From a virus: DNA of 37,499 bases. The notes below the pieces were generated by a model that saw only the letters and a program-made list of their open reading frames with translations, was not told where the DNA came from and did no database searches. Below, one piece after another: positions 15,164-22,898 of the stretch (positions within the stretch are counted from its first letter, which is position 1; each line of letters begins with the position of its first letter). Where the stretch lies: IMG/VR virus record IMGVR_UViG_3300017951_000040, positions 1 through 37,499 of that record; one strand, written 5' to 3'. Both the position numbers and the translations under genes were made by a program.

Positions 15164-16925
15164 AGCTCATCTCCTTTTGTAATGCTTCCAGAGTTCGATA
15201 CAGATAAGGTGTTAGGTCTAATCTCGGGTCAGCTGCCATAGGCAAGTCTGGAGATTGTGGATGAGGGGTCTGCATCATCCCCCCAATCAAACGAGAGAAC
15301 TGGTTATAAGCTCCCTGTAGTTCGTTTACCATCCTGAACGGAAAGCCCGAAAGCATTTCCGCTCTTTCCTCATCAGTTTTAGATGGGAAAAGATACTTCA
15401 GTGCTTCAATGCTATCAACACCTAACTCTTGCAAGTTACGTACGACGATTGAATTATTGAGAATATCCTGTGTCGATTCCTCGTACACAGGACCAAGCCA
15501 ACGCCAAAGCATCGTGATGTCTCCATCGGGTATCAATCCTTTGACACCCGGTGGAATCATCTGAGCCTGGACGCAGGCCATCATTAATTGTCTAACACGA
15601 TCGTCATATTCTTCCATTGCGAAGTTATATCCATCCATTGCCTGTGGCGGAGCATCTGCCGGAGGTGGAACTGGCTTTTCATATCCAGCAGCAGCTGCCA
15701 AAGTATCCATAAACATCTTTTCTTCTTGATAGATAATCAACTCCATACAACGGCATAAGCCATGCGTATAAATGGAGTTTGCTTTTTTCTTACTAGTTGC
15801 TGCGACACGGCCAAACAAAGATTTATACTCAGTCGCAGTAACACCTGCACTAATTGATAATTCGTCTACACCACCTAATGATGTTCGGATTTCTTCTCGG
15901 TATTGCCGCACAAATGCATTCTGATCTCCAGAAATCGCATCAGGAACGATATAACCAACCCTATCATTCGGCTCCAGGTTGGCGATCACCCTAGGAACAC
16001 GCATTTGTCCATCAACACCACGAGTGATGGGATCTTGTTTAAAGGTTGAGCGTGACATTGCAGACATGCTCTGAAAACCTGAGTTGGCTGCAATTGATGG
16101 TCGCTGTGGACCGGAGTCAGAATTACCTGGCTCCATCAAATCTGTTTTAGGACGAGAAGAAAGTAATGTTGGATTACCGAAGAACTGTAAGTTCTTCTTC
16201 ATGTTCCGAACTAAATCATCATGCGTAATGATGTGTTGAGCAAGTTGATCAAATTCTCCACTTCCTTCCATGGAGAATCCTTTTGGATTATTGAAAATCT
16301 CAACGCAAGGAATGTAACGCAACTCATTAGGGAACGTTTGCGTTTTACCTGGAATCATTGCATTGACATTATCAAAAGACATTTCGCCTTCTGAATGAGT
16401 CTCTTCAATAACTTCTGGTTTAATTGATAATCTGATATAACGCTTTTGACCAGGGGTATCGGGGTGTTGCGCCTGAGCAGAAGGTGTATCCATTCCACCA
16501 AGACCAATGTCTTGGTACATGCCACCCTTGCCTGCTTTTACCTTATAACTATAGATAATAACAACTTGTTCTAATTCGCCATCGACATTGTAATAAGAGC
16601 GGTACTCGTGGCTACGAAAATAATAGAGACGGTAATTGTTTTTAGTAGGCCGAATGTAGAAAAGCCCCTTTCCATCGCATAGGAAATAATCCCATATTGA
16701 ATCAAGACGCGTATCTAGTTTGTTATATTTGATAACTTTATCGATAAAATCTTTCCGCTGATTGCCAAAGTTATCTTGTGACGGAAAGAACTCAACACCT
16801 TGGCGAATGCCAAAGAGTTTCATCTGTGCAATATGTCCAGCAACAATCCCAGTATCAACATATTGTCCTCCATCACGCTCGATGTAGGAATCAATAATTT
16901 CCTTAAGACGCGCCGGGATTGCCAT
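14583..16925 (-). CDS. portal protein, 780 aa
   Basis: The portal forms the dodecameric channel for DNA packaging at one capsid vertex. Size, position after the large terminase, and segments such as HIITHDDLVRNMKKNLQFFG, VGYIVPDAISGDQNAFVRQY and ISAGVTATEYKSLFGRVA fit large portal proteins of podo-like phages; the PxxxSxxxxxFVRQYREEIR helix is typical of the family. Residues about 590-780 are Gly/Ser/Pro-rich and disordered, and are encoded in the region shared with the scaffold gene. ATG 16925 overlaps the preceding stop as TAATG. Assignment is by pattern and synteny. Confidence 0.75.
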   Translation of the reverse strand: MAIPARLKEIIDSYIERDGGQYVDTGIVAGHIAQMKLFGIRQGVEFFPSQDNFGNQRKDFIDKVIKYNKLDTRLDSIWDYFLCDGKGLFYIRPTKNNYRLYYFRSHEYRSYYNVDGELEQVVIIYSYKVKAGKGGMYQDIGLGGMDTPSAQAQHPDTPGQKRYIRLSIKPEVIEETHSEGEMSFDNVNAMIPGKTQTFPNELRYIPCVEIFNNPKGFSMEGSGEFDQLAQHIITHDDLVRNMKKNLQFFGNPTLLSSRPKTDLMEPGNSDSGPQRPSIAANSGFQSMSAMSRSTFKQDPITRGVDGQMRVPRVIANLEPNDRVGYIVPDAISGDQNAFVRQYREEIRTSLGGVDELSISAGVTATEYKSLFGRVAATSKKKANSIYTHGLCRCMELIIYQEEKMFMDTLAAAAGYEKPVPPPADAPPQAMDGYNFAMEEYDDRVRQLMMACVQAQMIPPGVKGLIPDGDITMLWRWLGPVYEESTQDILNNSIVVRNLQELGVDSIEALKYLFPSKTDEERAEMLSGFPFRMVNELQGAYNQFSRLIGGMMQTPHPQSPDLPMAADPRLDLTPYLYRTLEALQKEMSYAGRFRPIDPTDEPPVRGPEQLRGGGTGSTSSGGSPSSGGNVLPPGGAPGSTGSEYQLPISPVSIRPPIPGFGGDSGQPMGIGIQQGGQPVGQSGSIPVPGSTVTGPGSGSESVYPGKLGYSGSSQPGAALGNIGSADLANKPDLIQQLFPNFADQLLGGRREPAGLESGKPDGGRKLRNRSTRNSKSVRPKS

Positions 16926-17134
16926 TATTTACCAGTCTTTGATTTATACATCCTAGCAGCTTTACCAGCTTTCTTTGCTTTCTCAGTATTAGCTACGAAC
17001 TGTTTTCCTTTACGAGAACCTTCTCTTTTTTTGCGATCAGTGTCTTCTCTTTCTTCTTTAGAAAGGGCTGCCCAAGCTTTCTTGGGGAGATAGCGTTTGG
17101 TTGTACCGTCTTTTTGAATTGCTTTATCTGCCAT
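16925..17134 (-). CDS. DUF5872-like protein, C-terminal half, 69 aa
   Basis: KDGTTKRYLPKKAWAALSKE then DRKKREGSRKGKQFVANTEK matches what I remember as the second half of DUF5872 proteins, small basic proteins of algal viruses and some phages, usually encoded as one chain. Here the first half is a separate gene at 17310-17594, and a 57-aa gene lies between. It has its own ATG and is coupled to the portal gene by a 1-nt overlap. The family has no known function; the charge suggests DNA binding. Confidence 0.7.
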   Translation of the reverse strand: MADKAIQKDGTTKRYLPKKAWAALSKEEREDTDRKKREGSRKGKQFVANTEKAKKAGKAARMYKSKTGK

Positions 17135-17135
17135 G

Positions 17136-17309
17136 TTAACTTTCCGTTTCTAAACACTCAGGCCAAGTTTTTGTTTTGAAAAATTCATGCAAATTTTTAC
17201 GTTCTTCTGCTTGTTCCGGTTTTTGAAAAAATGGATCAGCATATAGACGTTCTATAGCTCCATGATACTGAGAACAACTTAAAGACCAGGCTAATAAAAC
17301 TTCTATCAT
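17136..17309 (-). CDS. 57-aa protein lying between the two DUF5872-like halves
   Basis: The product begins MIEVLLAWSLSCSQYHGAIE and ends KTKTWPECLETES, with a short Cys-containing N-terminal helix and an amphipathic charged helix. ATG 17309 directly follows the TGA of the upstream gene, and its stop is 1 nt before the next ATG, so it is tightly coupled. It is not recognised. If the two flanking halves were once one gene, this frame arose or was inserted at the break. Confidence 0.6.
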   Translation of the reverse strand: MIEVLLAWSLSCSQYHGAIERLYADPFFQKPEQAEERKNLHEFFKTKTWPECLETES

Positions 17310-17594
17310 TCATTTTTTGTCTTTATGTTTCTTGGCAGCAGAAGCTGCTTTTTTGCCTTTTTCATATTCATCCTTAGTCTGCCAATCTTCTTTACCCCAT
17401 TTCTTTAAAGCTTTTTGTTTCTTTCCTTCTCCGCCTTTGTACCCGCCACCAGCTTTCTTGTACTCGGAAGCAACGAGCTGCGCTTTACGTGCAGACCACT
17501 GACCAGGCTTACCACCTTTAGAACCTTTCATGACACGGTTTTTAATCCGTTCACGTAGTTCTGGTTTTGTATATTTTGAATCGTCTTGTGCCAT
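17310..17594 (-). CDS. DUF5872-like protein, N-terminal half, 94 aa
   Basis: YTKPELRERIKNRVMKGSKG then KPGQWSARKAQLVASEYKKA and GGGYKGG correspond to the first half of DUF5872 proteins as I remember them; KKWGKEDWQTKD matches the segment before the family's RYLPKKAW half, which here is the gene at 16925-17134. A Lys-rich tail (KGKKAASAAKKHKDKK) replaces the missing half. ATG 17594 overlaps the previous stop. Function unknown; probably a basic, nucleic-acid-associated virion protein. Confidence 0.7.
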   Translation of the reverse strand: MAQDDSKYTKPELRERIKNRVMKGSKGGKPGQWSARKAQLVASEYKKAGGGYKGGEGKKQKALKKWGKEDWQTKDEYEKGKKAASAAKKHKDKK

Positions 17595-18040
17595 CAGACT
17601 TTAGGAAATTCAACTTTAGGCAATCCAAGGATGCCTTCTAATTTTCTACGTAAGTTACGTGCTCCGGGCATACGTGGATCATTGTAAATACTGTAATCAG
17701 GGTTACGACCTTGGCCTTGAGGAATCTCAAAGCTAGGGCTCTTTGCAAACAAATCACCATAACGACCGGCTAACATTGGCCCTGGGCTAAAAGCAGGATC
17801 ACCAAAACCCATTCCTAAGTAACCGGCCATAGCTCCTAAAGCTCTGCCAGAGTTAAAACCCCCTTGGTTGTTACCTTGATTACCTTGTGTTGGAACTGGA
17901 TAAGGAACTGGAATAAATTGAGGGGTAGATTGAGGTTCTGGAGCTGGTAATTTTTCAAATTTACTGTAACGATTGTCTATTCGAGGTAAAAAGATAAGAG
18001 GATTTACCTTTTGATCTTGCTGTGCTACTAAACCTTTCAT
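17594..18040 (-). CDS. Pro/Gly/Gln-rich hypothetical protein, 148 aa
   Basis: The product is mostly disordered, with a PEPQSTPQFIPVPYPVPTQG stretch (about 35-54), a short Gly/Met-rich hydrophobic region (about 66-90) and a C-terminal basic helix (RNLRRKLEGILGL). It sits in a coupled run of small genes between terminase and portal. No family is recognised; it resembles low-complexity minor virion proteins of this phage. Confidence 0.65.
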   Translation of the reverse strand: MKGLVAQQDQKVNPLIFLPRIDNRYSKFEKLPAPEPQSTPQFIPVPYPVPTQGNQGNNQGGFNSGRALGAMAGYLGMGFGDPAFSPGPMLAGRYGDLFAKSPSFEIPQGQGRNPDYSIYNDPRMPGARNLRRKLEGILGLPKVEFPKV

Positions 18041-18042
18041 GA

Positions 18043-18333
18043 TTAAAATACTTTTTTAATTGTCATTGGGTCTACAAACTGACCTAAGGCACCCATATTG
18101 CCCATGGTGTCTGAAGCTTTAATACCCAAGCCATTAAATTGACCTAGTAATCCACCGGTTAAAGGACTTAATTGTTGTGCAGTTCCCTCCTCAGACTCAC
18201 CACCTTCCGCTTGAGGTTGAGCTTGCCCTTGTTGCGGACCACCGTAGATATTGCCTAACAACCCACCACCAGCAAAACCACCAATGTTTCCCATGCCTCC
18301 GCCTTGAGTCATGCCTAAACGGTAATTAAACAT
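18043..18333 (-). CDS. Gly/Gln-rich hypothetical protein, 96 aa
   Basis: The N-terminus (about 10-32) is a Gly/Met-rich zipper (GGGMGNIGGFAGGGLLGNIY), then a Gln/Glu-rich linker and a second Gly/Leu-rich segment around 57-75. It is likely membrane-interacting or an assembly peptide. It ends 2 nt before the next gene's ATG. Not recognised. Confidence 0.65.
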   Translation of the reverse strand: MFNYRLGMTQGGGMGNIGGFAGGGLLGNIYGGPQQGQAQPQAEGGESEEGTAQQLSPLTGGLLGQFNGLGIKASDTMGNMGALGQFVDPMTIKKVF

Positions 18334-18351
18334 TTGTCCGCAACTTTTTTA

Positions 18352-18531
18352 TTATTCTAAAGGTTCATAACCTGATTCACTATTTAACCTTTGTAAAACA
18401 ATTCCATCTCCTTTCAAATCCCAAGTCATCAAATCATCTGCCATCCACCCTAAGGTTTCAATGACTTCTTCTGGAACTTTGAATAAAAGATCACCGTTGG
18501 TATCTTCTTCTAGTTCTACGTAATAGCTCAT
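18352..18531 (-). CDS. small AbrB/MazE-like fold protein, 59 aa
   Basis: The product has the order strand-(L/V)PEEVIETLGW-DLMTWDLKGDGIVLQRL, which follows the SpoVT/AbrB swapped-hairpin pattern (PxxxxxxLGxxxGDxxxwxxxxdGixlxx). Similar short proteins are frequent in cyanophages, with no established role; relatives in bacteria bind DNA or antitoxin targets. Its ATG overlaps the upstream stop as ATGA. Fold assignment is by pattern only. Confidence 0.6.
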   Translation of the reverse strand: MSYYVELEEDTNGDLLFKVPEEVIETLGWMADDLMTWDLKGDGIVLQRLNSESGYEPLE

Positions 18532-18752
18532 TTGGAAAGTAATCTTTCCACAAGTTTATCAAGCTTTGTATTGATTTCACGAAATTCTACATTCATCTTT
18601 TCCATCTCACGTATATAATCCTGCTTTAAAACATATTCAAGAGGCATACGATCAATACGGTCTTCCAAGGCTCTCATTCTCCCGAATACTTTAGTTGTCA
18701 TCCAACCACCACCAGTAACCAAGGCAATACCTAATGCGATGATTTGCTCCAT
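18528..18752 (-). CDS. small membrane-anchored coiled-coil protein (possible holin/spanin-type)
   Basis: The 74-residue product has one short hydrophobic helix (about 3-17, QIIALGIALVTGGGW), then RMRALEDRIDRMPLEYVLKQ and a charged coiled coil to the end. One membrane helix plus coiled coil is seen in several phage lysis accessory proteins, but also in unrelated small membrane proteins. It lies immediately after the terminase gene and about 17 kb from the lysozyme, so the lysis role is uncertain. Confidence 0.6.
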   Translation of the reverse strand: MEQIIALGIALVTGGGWMTTKVFGRMRALEDRIDRMPLEYVLKQDYIREMEKMNVEFREINTKLDKLVERLLSK

Positions 18753-18788
18753 CGTTACATTAATATTTGATGAGTATTTAATTCTTAA

Positions 18789-20315
18789 TTAGTAGTCTAC
18801 TTGAAGTTTTCCTCTCTTCATCAAACCATTAACAAGCCAAACCAATGCATCCACACAGTCATCGTGAGAACTAACACCAAAGTTTGTTAGTTCTTCAAAC
18901 ATGGTTGTGAAATTACGATATCGATTAAAAACAATCTTGCGATCTTCAAACATTCCCATAATTCCTCTGAAGCGTGCCAACTTATCAGAGCGGAATCCTT
19001 TAACTGGATGCCAGATCAGATTATATAAATTTTCTTGTTGTAAACAGACTCGTTTGAAGTCTGCCTCCAAAGATGCTTGGTACTGGACTGCTTCTGACCA
19101 GATATCACACGTTGAATAAGTTGGGAAGTACAATCCATCTTCTTGACGACCAATCACTGACCAGTCATTTAACAACTCTTTCATCTCATCTAGCTTCTCT
19201 AGATTACCCATTACGCGTAATCTGCGGTAATCAATGATATGAATCTTGTCCCCAATTCTTCCGCCCAGGACCATAACTGTATAGTCATTTTTCTCTTTTG
19301 TACCTGCAGATAAGTCAACACCAACACCAAGACAGTCAAACTCAGTAGCAATCTCTGCCTTGACCAGTAGCTCAGGCGCAAGAGACAACTCGTTCTGCCT
19401 GACGATCTGATTCATGTACTGGAAGGAGAAGGCAATAGGGGCTTGGCGCTTCTTCTCTCTGAGGTAATCTAGGGACCACATCTCAGGCCAATATGACTCT
19501 TCTTCGCCTGTCTCCGGGTTATTTAAGATCGCTGATAGGACGATCTGCATCCAGTTGTTATTTGGGCAAAACGTTGTGGAGTGGATATCGTCATGACGGA
19601 ATCGCGTACCCAAACAAATCGCTCGGCCCCCTTCAAACATCGTCGGTGCAATCACTGCATTCCAGTTGTCCTGCATCATTTTGCGGATATCTGGATTACC
19701 AATGTCAGCAGCAGACTTTACAGGGTCATCAATAATCACCAGGTGAGAACGCTTGGAGGTCACTGAACCTTTCAGACCAGCAGCACATAGGGTGAACTGT
19801 TCTTCACCCGTGGTATCAATACCTGCAAATTTATGATCAATGGACCAGTATTCATTACTGGTTACATTCTTCAGGAGTTTAACTTTTGGGAATACGTTCT
19901 GATATTTTTTAGATTCAATAATTCTTTTAATAGTTGCTGATTTAGAACGAGCAATATCAACGGTATAGCTTAGATACAAGATCTGCAGAGGCTTTTGTGC
20001 CATGGTATGAATACCAATGGCCCAGGCTGTATATAAACCAAGGACTGTAGATTTAGCTGATCCCCGTGGACCTAACAAATCAATATTGGGTCCGGCAATA
20101 CTATCTAAACAGGAACTTGATTCACCTGTTACTAATTGTCTATGCCATTCTCTATGGTGTTTGGCTGGAGGTTTATCTGCTACAAACTCACAAAAAAAAC
20201 CAAAATCTTCTCTAGCTTTTTTATAGATATCTTCTTGATCTGTCTTGCGAATGCGATGATTAGCAGCCGCAGCTTTTGCGTTGCGGCGATACGCAAGATG
20301 CAGATGAGAAGGCAC
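18789..20315 (-). CDS. terL: terminase large subunit
   Basis: This is the packaging motor that translocates and cuts phage DNA. The 508-residue protein has an ATPase domain with Walker A GPRGSAKST (82-90), Walker B HLVIIDD (191-197) and coupling motif LGTRF (235-239). The RuvC-like nuclease domain shows Asp334 (VGVDLS), an acidic site near 405-408 (DIWSE) and HDDCVDAL (484-491). All catalytic elements look intact. The start is GTG 20315; no ATG lies nearby and the Shine-Dalgarno is weak. An inverted repeat AGTACT...AGTACT lies just upstream (20327-20346). A possible small subunit is three genes upstream. Confidence 0.95.
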   Translation of the reverse strand: MPSHLHLAYRRNAKAAAANHRIRKTDQEDIYKKAREDFGFFCEFVADKPPAKHHREWHRQLVTGESSSCLDSIAGPNIDLLGPRGSAKSTVLGLYTAWAIGIHTMAQKPLQILYLSYTVDIARSKSATIKRIIESKKYQNVFPKVKLLKNVTSNEYWSIDHKFAGIDTTGEEQFTLCAAGLKGSVTSKRSHLVIIDDPVKSAADIGNPDIRKMMQDNWNAVIAPTMFEGGRAICLGTRFRHDDIHSTTFCPNNNWMQIVLSAILNNPETGEEESYWPEMWSLDYLREKKRQAPIAFSFQYMNQIVRQNELSLAPELLVKAEIATEFDCLGVGVDLSAGTKEKNDYTVMVLGGRIGDKIHIIDYRRLRVMGNLEKLDEMKELLNDWSVIGRQEDGLYFPTYSTCDIWSEAVQYQASLEADFKRVCLQQENLYNLIWHPVKGFRSDKLARFRGIMGMFEDRKIVFNRYRNFTTMFEELTNFGVSSHDDCVDALVWLVNGLMKRGKLQVDY

Positions 20316-20346
20316 GTTATATCTTAAGTACTAATTAAATAGTACT

Positions 20347-20496
20347 CTATTTTTCGCACTTGCACTTATGCTTCTTAGCTGCCTTTGCAGCCTTCAAACC
20401 TTTTTCTGCAGACTCTTCTGCATCTTTACCTTCCTTAGAAGCATTCTTCTTTTTATAATATTCCACCAATTGGGGAGGCATTTTCTTTTTAGCCAT
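20347..20496 (-). CDS. Lys-rich small protein, 49 aa
   Basis: The product starts MAKKKMPPQLVEYYKKKNAS and ends in a Lys/Ala/His helix with two Cys (HKCKCEK). ATG 20496 overlaps the upstream stop as TAATG. It belongs to the set of very basic small proteins scattered through this operon, which may be DNA-condensing or packaged. I recall MAKKKMPPQL-type starts in other marine phages, without a function. Confidence 0.65.
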   Translation of the reverse strand: MAKKKMPPQLVEYYKKKNASKEGKDAEESAEKGLKAAKAAKKHKCKCEK

Positions 20497-20690
20497 TACA
20501 TGTATTTCCCTGCTAAAGGTTGATCTGGATAAGGATTGCCTGCTACAGGCGGCTCTTTGTTATCACGGAAGTTATTAAAACCAGGAGTGATGCGCCTGTT
20601 TTTAGCAATTGTTTGTAAGACATTATTAAGCGATTCCTTTGTAAAAGGACGCTCCATTGGAATGTCTACACCAAACTTTTCTTCGTCCAA
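20496..20690 (-). CDS. hypothetical protein, 64 aa
   Basis: The product ends EPPVAGNPYPDQPLAGKYM and has a central helix KESLNNVLQTIAKNRR. The longest frame starts at a TTG 8 nt after the previous stop; an ATG at 20657 (MERPFTKESL) is the alternative. No Shine-Dalgarno decides between them. Function unknown; adjacent to the terminase genes. Confidence 0.6.
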   Translation of the reverse strand: MDEEKFGVDIPMERPFTKESLNNVLQTIAKNRRITPGFNNFRDNKEPPVAGNPYPDQPLAGKYM

Positions 20691-20698
20691 TGTTTTAT

Positions 20699-21448
20699 TT
20701 AATCTTCAAATTGAATTCTAGCCCATACAGACATTGCAGCTTCTTGTAATGGACCTTCGATTGGATCATCTTTAAATACTGCGCTAAGTTCACGTAATGC
20801 GCGATCAGCTCCAGCCATCAATAAACCTTTACGATCTTTGGAAGATACGAAGGCTTCAACCTGTGCAATAGTGCCACGTAATTCTTTTTGCATTTGAGCA
20901 ATACGTGCAACACCAGCATCACGCTTTACAGTCATATTTTCTACATCTTCTCGTAACTTACGCATATCTTCTTGCATTTCATCAATCTCATGCAATAAGA
21001 CTTTGTGGTGATTTGGTTTGGGATAAGTTGCTTTTACCCAATCATCAACACAGATAATGCTGCCATCATAACCAATGAACTTGGCATAAAGATAAACCTG
21101 GATAGGAGAGAAGGTATCTTCTGCAAAAGCATGAAAAGATTCCCTGGTCGCATTATCCAGATTATCTACCCAATATTCAAAAGTTTTGACGTTGATATCA
21201 GAATCGATATCCCTTAAGTGCTTGGCCTCGGTCCCTTTCTTCTTCTCGATCTTTAAACTGTTGGAGAAGTCGATCTCTGGCTCGCTGCTCTTCTGCAGAT
21301 TTACCGATAGTTTCTCTTTGTTCAAATCCTTGTGTTCCAAGAGAAAGTCGTTCTTCCTGTCCTTGTTTTCCAAGGGTTTGTCTTTGTTCGTATCCTTGTG
21401 TTCCAAGGGTAAGACGTTCTTCTTCTCCTTGTTTTCCGAGGGTTGCAC
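20699..21448 (-). CDS. possible terminase small subunit; start uncertain
   Basis: The conserved-looking part (about residue 88 onward, DINVKTFEYWVDNLDNATRE) continues through DDWVKATYPKPN and a long helical region (150-235) ending in DPIEGPLQEAAMSVWARIQF. I recall proteins with this C-terminal pattern upstream of large terminases in marine phages, and the position three genes before terL fits a small subunit, which recognises packaging sites. The first 83 codons from GTG 21448 lie out of frame with the repeat region of the neighbouring gene and look like shadow sequence. No ATG precedes the conserved part, so a +1 frameshift from the upstream gene or a non-standard start should be considered. 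Confidence 0.55.
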   Translation of the reverse strand: MQPSENKEKKNVLPLEHKDTNKDKPLENKDRKNDFLLEHKDLNKEKLSVNLQKSSEPEIDFSNSLKIEKKKGTEAKHLRDIDSDINVKTFEYWVDNLDNATRESFHAFAEDTFSPIQVYLYAKFIGYDGSIICVDDWVKATYPKPNHHKVLLHEIDEMQEDMRKLREDVENMTVKRDAGVARIAQMQKELRGTIAQVEAFVSSKDRKGLLMAGADRALRELSAVFKDDPIEGPLQEAAMSVWARIQFED

Positions 21449-21677
21449 GTTGTTCAGTTCCTGTTGTACCTATTGTTGCACGTTCTTCTGCTGCACGATT
21501 ACTTTCGGTTGACCGTGCTTCTTGACCTGTAGTTTCAATGCCTTTACGCTGTTCTTCACCTTCCTTCCCCATCTTTCCAATGGAAAAATCATAGGCCACT
21601 TGAGCAGCTTGTTTGTATTTATCTAGGTCAAACCAATCATCATCAGTAGTTCCTGAGATGTCATAGCTGCTAGTCAT
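21198..21677 (-). CDS. protein with six 11-residue repeats, 159 aa
   Basis: After an acidic N-terminus (MTSSYDISGTTDDDWFDLDK) come Gly/Glu/Arg-rich helices. Residues 69-134 are six 11-mers of the form (I/L)G(T/K)(T/Q)GxEQRxT, alternating GTQG and GKQG types, so a 22-residue higher-order period is visible. Such hendecads form right-handed coiled coils or fibrous rods. It ends GQALKGYRF at TGA 21198, and its last 251 nt overlap the downstream gene in another frame. Probably a virion protein; function unknown. Confidence 0.65.
   Translation of the reverse strand: MTSSYDISGTTDDDWFDLDKYKQAAQVAYDFSIGKMGKEGEEQRKGIETTGQEARSTESNRAAEERATIGTTGTEQRATLGKQGEEERLTLGTQGYEQRQTLGKQGQEERLSLGTQGFEQRETIGKSAEEQRARDRLLQQFKDREEERDRGQALKGYRF
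21276..21473. repeat. 33-nt tandem repeat, six units
   Basis: Six degenerate 33-nt units encode the six 11-residue repeats of the minus-strand gene 21198-21677. On the plus strand each unit carries TCCTTGTNTTCC(A/G)AG(G/A)G or a relative. Neighbouring units alternate between two subtypes, suggesting growth by duplication of a 66-nt pair. Confidence 0.75.
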
Positions 21678-21697
21678 GGCCTATTAAAAAGTAAAAA

Positions 21698-21859
21698 TCA
21701 GAAGTTACTCATCACGTTGGCAATACCCTGAGAGAAGAGATTGCGACGTCCTTCCACAGATTCTTGACGCTTCTGACGCATCTTAGATGCTTCAAGCTTC
21801 TCAAGAAGTTGTTGGAAGTCGCCTAAATTAATAGATTCGCCGGTAGTGGTTTCGTCCAT
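21698..21859 (-). CDS. small helical protein, 53 aa
   Basis: The product starts MDETTTGESINLGDFQQLLE and continues with a charged amphipathic helix (KLEASKMRQKRQESVEGRR), ending NLFSQGIANVMSNF. It is a compact open frame filling the gap between two virion genes on the same strand. It could be an assembly chaperone or minor virion peptide; not recognised. Confidence 0.55.
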   Translation of the reverse strand: MDETTTGESINLGDFQQLLEKLEASKMRQKRQESVEGRRNLFSQGIANVMSNF

Positions 21860-21899
21860 AGTTTCAAATAAAACCTTGATTTAATTATACTATTGGTTT

Positions 21900-22898
21900 T
21901 TACCAGAAGCCTGCAACAAAGTTACCAAAGACACTAGCGTCTCGATTAACATTAGCGACATACTTACCATAATCAGCTCGAATATTTTCAATATCTTTGC
22001 CGTATTCACCACGGATTCGTTCAGCACCTAAGTTATATTCACCTTTAACACTTTCAACTTCTTTATTACCAGCATTGATGATGTCTTGAAGATCTAATGC
22101 ATATTGACCTTCAATTTTTGCTGTATCAGTCTTGGTTTTGTAATCAACGTCACCAAGGTATTCACGCATTGCACGTTCGGAATCAGCAGTGTATTGCTGA
22201 CGCCAGTTGGCTGCATCTTGCTCAATTTGAGTATTGGTGGTTGATGTTGCATTGGTTAAGGCAGCTGCTTCATTACGCAAACCTTGCAGCATCAACTGCT
22301 GATTACCAGCTAGCTCTTGCTGGTCATATGCATAACCTGCCTGAAGACCTAATAACTTTTCTTGAGAGTATAAATCAAACTCAGCTGGGGTCATCCCAAC
22401 TTCTTCTGCATAAGCAACATAAGGCTCAGTTTCAGTATAAGAAGCACTAGCTGAAGAACCTGATGAAGAACCAGTGGTACTGGTAGCAGGAGCACTGGCT
22501 TTACTTGTAGTAGTAGCAGTAGTTGAAGGAGTACTGGTCTTGCTAACAGCAGGAGCACTAGCAGTGCTTATAGTGTCAGCAGGAGTAACTTTTGCTGCAT
22601 TAGATTTACATTTGCTCCTGTACCAATCAACATCGTTTTGACTATCAAGATTTTTAGGTGCACCAGGTAATTTAGATGCCTGGTCAACAGCTGATTGACT
22701 TCCACAAACGTTTAAAATTTGTTGGAAAATACCTGAAGAAGCAGAAGAAGAGCCTTGTTTGCAATTGGCTTTATACCAATTAACATCATTTTGACTGTCA
22801 AGTTTCCTGGGAGCACCTGGAAGTTGAGATGCTTGATTAAAAGCGGCCTTGCTGCCACAAGCAGCTACAGACTGGTCATATATACTATTGTTTGCCAT
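21900..22898 (-). CDS. virion-type protein with two Cys-containing repeats and a coiled-coil tail, 332 aa
   Basis: Two repeats of about 34 residues (about 13-47 and 64-98) share CGS...QxSxLPGAPxxLDSQN then DVxWYxxxCK, each with a Cys pair at its ends. A Ser/Thr/Ala-rich linker (about 105-150) follows, then a helical region. The C-terminal 70 residues contain 11-residue repeats (GEYNLGAERIR, GEYGKDIENIR, ADYGKYVANVN). It ends in hydrophobic VFGNFVAGFW. The modular layout suggests a fibrous or surface-exposed virion protein. Family not recognised. Confidence 0.7.
   Translation of the reverse strand: MANNSIYDQSVAACGSKAAFNQASQLPGAPRKLDSQNDVNWYKANCKQGSSSASSGIFQQILNVCGSQSAVDQASKLPGAPKNLDSQNDVDWYRSKCKSNAAKVTPADTISTASAPAVSKTSTPSTTATTTSKASAPATSTTGSSSGSSASASYTETEPYVAYAEEVGMTPAEFDLYSQEKLLGLQAGYAYDQQELAGNQQLMLQGLRNEAAALTNATSTTNTQIEQDAANWRQQYTADSERAMREYLGDVDYKTKTDTAKIEGQYALDLQDIINAGNKEVESVKGEYNLGAERIRGEYGKDIENIRADYGKYVANVNRDASVFGNFVAGFW

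Noticed and set aside
14914-15241. Plus-strand frames of 83-84 residues opposite the portal/scaffold overlap
   Set aside because: GC-rich overprinted DNA lacks stops in several frames; no start signals and low-complexity products.
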